A stretch of 54,172 nucleotides of DNA from Candidatus Ornithomonoglobus merdipullorum (GTDB taxonomy: Bacteria > Bacillota > Clostridia > UBA1381). A model generated the notes under the pieces. The model saw only the letters and a list, made by a program, of their open reading frames with translations. It had not been told where the DNA came from and made no database searches. How positions within the stretch are numbered: the first letter of the stretch is position 1; every line of letters begins with the position of its first letter. Where the stretch lies: contig DVNB01000021.1 in NCBI GenBank assembly GCA_018714695.1, forward strand, positions 1 through 54,172, in the 5' to 3' direction. The position numbers were made by a program, and so were the translations under genes. Shown here piece after piece: positions 51,715 through 54,172 of this stretch.

Positions 51715-53541
51715 ATGAAGAGAATATCGGCTTTTTTGCTTGCTGCTGCCGTTGCGGCGTCGAGCCTTACAGTGGCGTTCGCGGCGGAGAATGATGTGGA
51801 TGAAGCCGGCACTGAGGCGGCGCCCGCGGCAACCGAGACGGTGACCGCGGGACCGACGGAGACCGTGTCGGCGGTGCCGGACGCGACAGCGGAGCCGGAT
51901 GTGACCGGCGCTCCGGACGCATCCTCTGCGCCTGCGTCATCCGAAGGACCGGACGCGACAGATGTACCGGATACGACCGAGGAGCCGGGCGCTGTCACGA
52001 CATCCGAGCCGGGCGAGACGCCGACGGCTGAGCCGACCGCGACGGCTGAGCCGACTCCGGATCCTGACGCGTCTCCCGCTCCGGTGTACGTGATAAGGAA
52101 CAGCGGAAATATACTGTTTACGTACGAGAACGGCGGGTATACGGCGGAGAGGATGACGGCGAGCAACGGCTCTGCGGTCTCGATGAAAAACAATACCGGA
52201 AGCAATTTTGTTCCGTTCAGATATTTGTTCGAAAAATTCGGTGTGAAGGATCTGACGGCTGAGCTCGGGCTTTCGACAAATATAACCGGTATAGACGGAA
52301 GCGTTTTCGGAGACCGGGAGGGCTTTATCTGGGGTTATGTTAACGATGTTCTCAATATTATCATAAAAGAAGGGGAGAACGTATATACCGTCGCAGACGG
52401 GCAGCCTATAGAGGCGCTCAGGAGCACGGTCGCGGATAAGGTGTTCGTAGACGGCGGCAACACGTATATACCTTTGAGAGCCGTATCACTTGTTGGATAT
52501 AATGTTGTTTACGATGCCGAGACCGATTCGATATTCATATCTGAAAACACGCTGCAGAACGGCACGGAGTATACCGAACGGATGAGCGGCGCGAAGTCCG
52601 GGTATACCGACATGATAAACTACAGCTATTCCGCCGGTGCATACGCATATTATGATACGGCGGGCGGCGCGGTTTCGGCGCTTACGGACGATCAGGGAAG
52701 AAGGACGTACAGTGTGAACAGGCTGGCGAACATCCTCGTTTATGTCGATGCGGATAAGCATGCGAAGATCTCGCTTACCGGCTCTGCAGCCGATGCGCAG
52801 GACATAACTTTCGATAATACATATGTTCCTCTGATAGGGCAGATAATCTATGACGGAAAGAAGCTCTACGGTATAAAGCTCGACACGGCGGACAGCGCGT
52901 ACGGAATGATGTTCTCGGCAGATCTTGAATGCAATGCCGACGGCGGGTTTTATGCGACGAATATCAGGTATATCCCCGGCGTGAGCGCGAGCGATCTGCT
53001 GCTTAGGGCGGTCGGCACAGATTCGGGCGGAACAACGTCGTACAGGCGCTGGCTGTATTTTGTGGATGCGTCTGACTGGAACACTGTAAAGCGTGTCGAT
53101 ATGACATATTGGACGATGCAGACCGTTGCGGCGGAGACGAGCGAGGGACCGAGCACGCTGAGCGCAGTCTTGGATTTCAATGTTGCCGGCGGATATATGA
53201 TATATAATCAGAACAACATGATAAATGTTGCCAAACTGACCGGGGACGGATCGAGAGTAACGGTGATCGGAGAGCCGATACAGGTGGGCTACGGCACGAG
53301 CGGCATGATCGCCGACGAAGACGCGGGGAGCGGGGCACTGTTCTACTTTGTCGGGAACAGCAACGCCGAAGGCAGCCTGAGCAAGGTCTACGCCGCGAAC
53401 CCGAACAGCACAGGCGTGGATATGCCGTGCATATATGAGGGTGACGAAACCGGAGAGGTAAAGGTGAGCGGCATCGCGCTCTTTGACGATGTGCTCTACG
53501 GTGTCATAAATGACGGCGTATATACGAGGCTTTACGGATAA
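51715..53541 (+). CDS. Exported protein with Pro/Thr/Glu-rich stretch, stalk domain and propeller-like region
   Basis: 608 residues. Signal peptide (MKRISAFLLAAAVAASSLTV, cleavage near AFA), then about 100 residues of low-complexity Ala/Thr/Pro/Glu/Asp, then a stalk/copper-amine-oxidase-N domain (GSNFVPFRYLFEKFGV, NTYIPLRAVSLVGYNVVYDA, about 155-275). The C-terminal region has repeated strand patterns like DUF5050 propellers (IIYDGKKLYGIKLDTADSAY, GGYMIYNQNNMINVAKLTG). No wall anchor is visible. GGAGGAGG upstream. Probably a surface sensor or wall-binding protein; the function is unknown. Confidence 0.85.
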   Translation: MKRISAFLLAAAVAASSLTVAFAAENDVDEAGTEAAPAATETVTAGPTETVSAVPDATAEPDVTGAPDASSAPASSEGPDATDVPDTTEEPGAVTTSEPGETPTAEPTATAEPTPDPDASPAPVYVIRNSGNILFTYENGGYTAERMTASNGSAVSMKNNTGSNFVPFRYLFEKFGVKDLTAELGLSTNITGIDGSVFGDREGFIWGYVNDVLNIIIKEGENVYTVADGQPIEALRSTVADKVFVDGGNTYIPLRAVSLVGYNVVYDAETDSIFISENTLQNGTEYTERMSGAKSGYTDMINYSYSAGAYAYYDTAGGAVSALTDDQGRRTYSVNRLANILVYVDADKHAKISLTGSAADAQDITFDNTYVPLIGQIIYDGKKLYGIKLDTADSAYGMMFSADLECNADGGFYATNIRYIPGVSASDLLLRAVGTDSGGTTSYRRWLYFVDASDWNTVKRVDMTYWTMQTVAAETSEGPSTLSAVLDFNVAGGYMIYNQNNMINVAKLTGDGSRVTVIGEPIQVGYGTSGMIADEDAGSGALFYFVGNSNAEGSLSKVYAANPNSTGVDMPCIYEGDETGEVKVSGIALFDDVLYGVINDGVYTRLYG

Positions 53542-53553
53542 AAAATAGAATAG

Positions 53554-53590
53554 AAAAAGCGCCATACCCGAACGGGTGTGACGCTTTTTT
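53554..53590. terminator. Terminator between the stalk protein gene and tsf
   Basis: AAAAAGCG pairs with CGCTTTTTT with inner CATACCC/GGGTGTG (one wobble). A and T tracts on both sides make it usable for both convergent genes. Confidence 0.9.
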
Positions 53591-53600
53591 AAAGCACTTG

Positions 53601-54172
53601 TTATTTTACCATAGATGCAACTTCCGCAGCGAAGTCGTCCTCTTTCTTCTCGAGGCCCTCGCCCTTTTCGAAGCGTGCGTAATCTACTACCTTGATCGAG
53701 CCGCCGAGCTCTTTCGCTGTGTTGTTGATATACTTTGTTACCGAAAGATCGCCGTCCTTGATGTATTCCTGATCGAGCAGGCATACTTCCTTGTAGAACT
53801 TGTTGATCCTTCCCATAACCATCTTTTCAACGATGTTTGCGGGCTTGCCTTCGTTGAGCGCCTGTACTGAAAGTATCTCCTTCTCCTTCTCGATAACTTC
53901 TGCCGGAACAGCGTCACGGTCGAGATACTGAGCGCCTGCAGCAGCGATCTGCATTGCGATGTTCTTTGCGAACTCATCGAATCCGGGCTTATCTGCGCAG
54001 TCGGTGTCGAACTTAACGAGAACGCCGATCCTGCCGCCGCCGTGGATATATGATGCGACTGTACCCTCAAATCTTGCGAAACGTCTTATATTCATGTTCT
54101 CGCCGATCTTAGCGATCTTTTCTGTAAGCTCCTCGCCTACAGTCTGGCTTCCGCCCTCGATCTGCTCTGCCT
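53601..54172 (-). CDS. tsf: Elongation factor Ts, C-terminal part (runs off right edge)
   Basis: 190 codons, open to the right edge; an internal ATG (54095) is not the start. The reading frame gives TVGEELTEKIAKIGENMNIR, RFARFEGTVASYIHGGGRIG, VLVKFDTDCADKPGFDEFAK, NIAMQIAAAGAQYLDRDAVP and a tail with CLLDQEYIKDGDLSVTKYIN, typical EF-Ts dimer-core segments. It exchanges nucleotide on EF-Tu. The gene rpsB normally precedes it and would lie beyond the window. Confidence 0.96.
   Translation of the reverse strand, partial: AEQIEGGSQTVGEELTEKIAKIGENMNIRRFARFEGTVASYIHGGGRIGVLVKFDTDCADKPGFDEFAKNIAMQIAAAGAQYLDRDAVPAEVIEKEKEILSVQALNEGKPANIVEKMVMGRINKFYKEVCLLDQEYIKDGDLSVTKYINNTAKELGGSIKVVDYARFEKGEGLEKKEDDFAAEVASMVK

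Noticed and set aside
52486-53784. 432-codon frame antisense to the stalk-domain protein
   Set aside because: Basic, motif-free composition typical of GC-skewed shadows; crosses the terminator at 53554.
1-54172. CRISPR array, rRNA operon or replication origin
   Set aside because: No regularly spaced repeats, no rRNA-like sequence and no DnaA-box cluster was noticed on reading both strands by eye.

Overview
The window looks like chromosome of a spore-forming, Gram-positive Clostridia member (Bacillota; an anaerobic gut-type Oscillospirales/Ruminococcaceae relative is my best guess, not proven). The grounds are the gene content (ctsR-mcsA-mcsB-clpC, spoVT, a PdaA-like cortex deacetylase, a SpoVB-like flippase, ECF transporter, infC-rpmI-rplT), strong AGGAGG ribosome sites, TTGACA-N17-TATAAT promoters and moderate GC. 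There are no rRNA or tRNA genes and no CRISPR array that I can see.

1-9.2 kb is an accessory island. It holds a Crp/Fnr-type regulator running off the left edge, a small DUF6870-type protein, three translationally coupled large serine recombinases, two broken C-terminal remnants of Rpn/PD-(D/E)XK transposases, a DUF1703-type AAA/nuclease protein, and then the 3' part of asnB starting abruptly inside the conserved DEIFGG motif. This resembles one end of a serine-recombinase mobile element that interrupted asnB.

9.2-24 kb is housekeeping, mostly on the minus strand: ilvD, then a run read right to left of ecfA1-ecfA2-ecfT-truA-DUF5711-cvpA, a YdcF-like protein, an AGCS amino-acid symporter on the plus strand, prfB with its programmed +1 frameshift, a small membrane protein and secA.

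24-28.6 kb is the class III heat-shock operon ctsR-mcsA-mcsB-clpC, with a CtsR box over the start of transcription. 28.6-32.2 kb (minus) holds three exported envelope proteins: a DD-carboxypeptidase, a PdaA-like deacetylase and an abundant-looking secreted protein of unknown function. 32.6-34 kb is infC-rpmI-rplT with a leader attenuator and an AUU start in infC, followed by spoVT and an unusually long PRPP synthetase.

36.2-38 kb carries a pair of paralogous single-span membrane proteins with acidic helical motifs and Ala/Thr/Asp/Glu-rich tails, behind a structured RNA leader with mutually exclusive hairpins. This is the least explained protein-coding locus in the window. 38-42.2 kb has a LysR regulator, a divergent two-part chromate transporter and a flippase. 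42.2-43 kb is a gene-free, repeat- and hairpin-rich stretch before hisS-aspS. Downstream of aspS lie two 70-bp repeats whose stem differs by one compensatory base-pair change.

46.4-50.8 kb is a four-gene Gld-like ABC export module (ATPase, permease, GldG-type, DUF4340). After it come an alpha/beta hydrolase, a large exported stalk-domain protein and, on the minus strand running off the right edge, tsf (EF-Ts). All calls come from reading the sequence; no database search was run.
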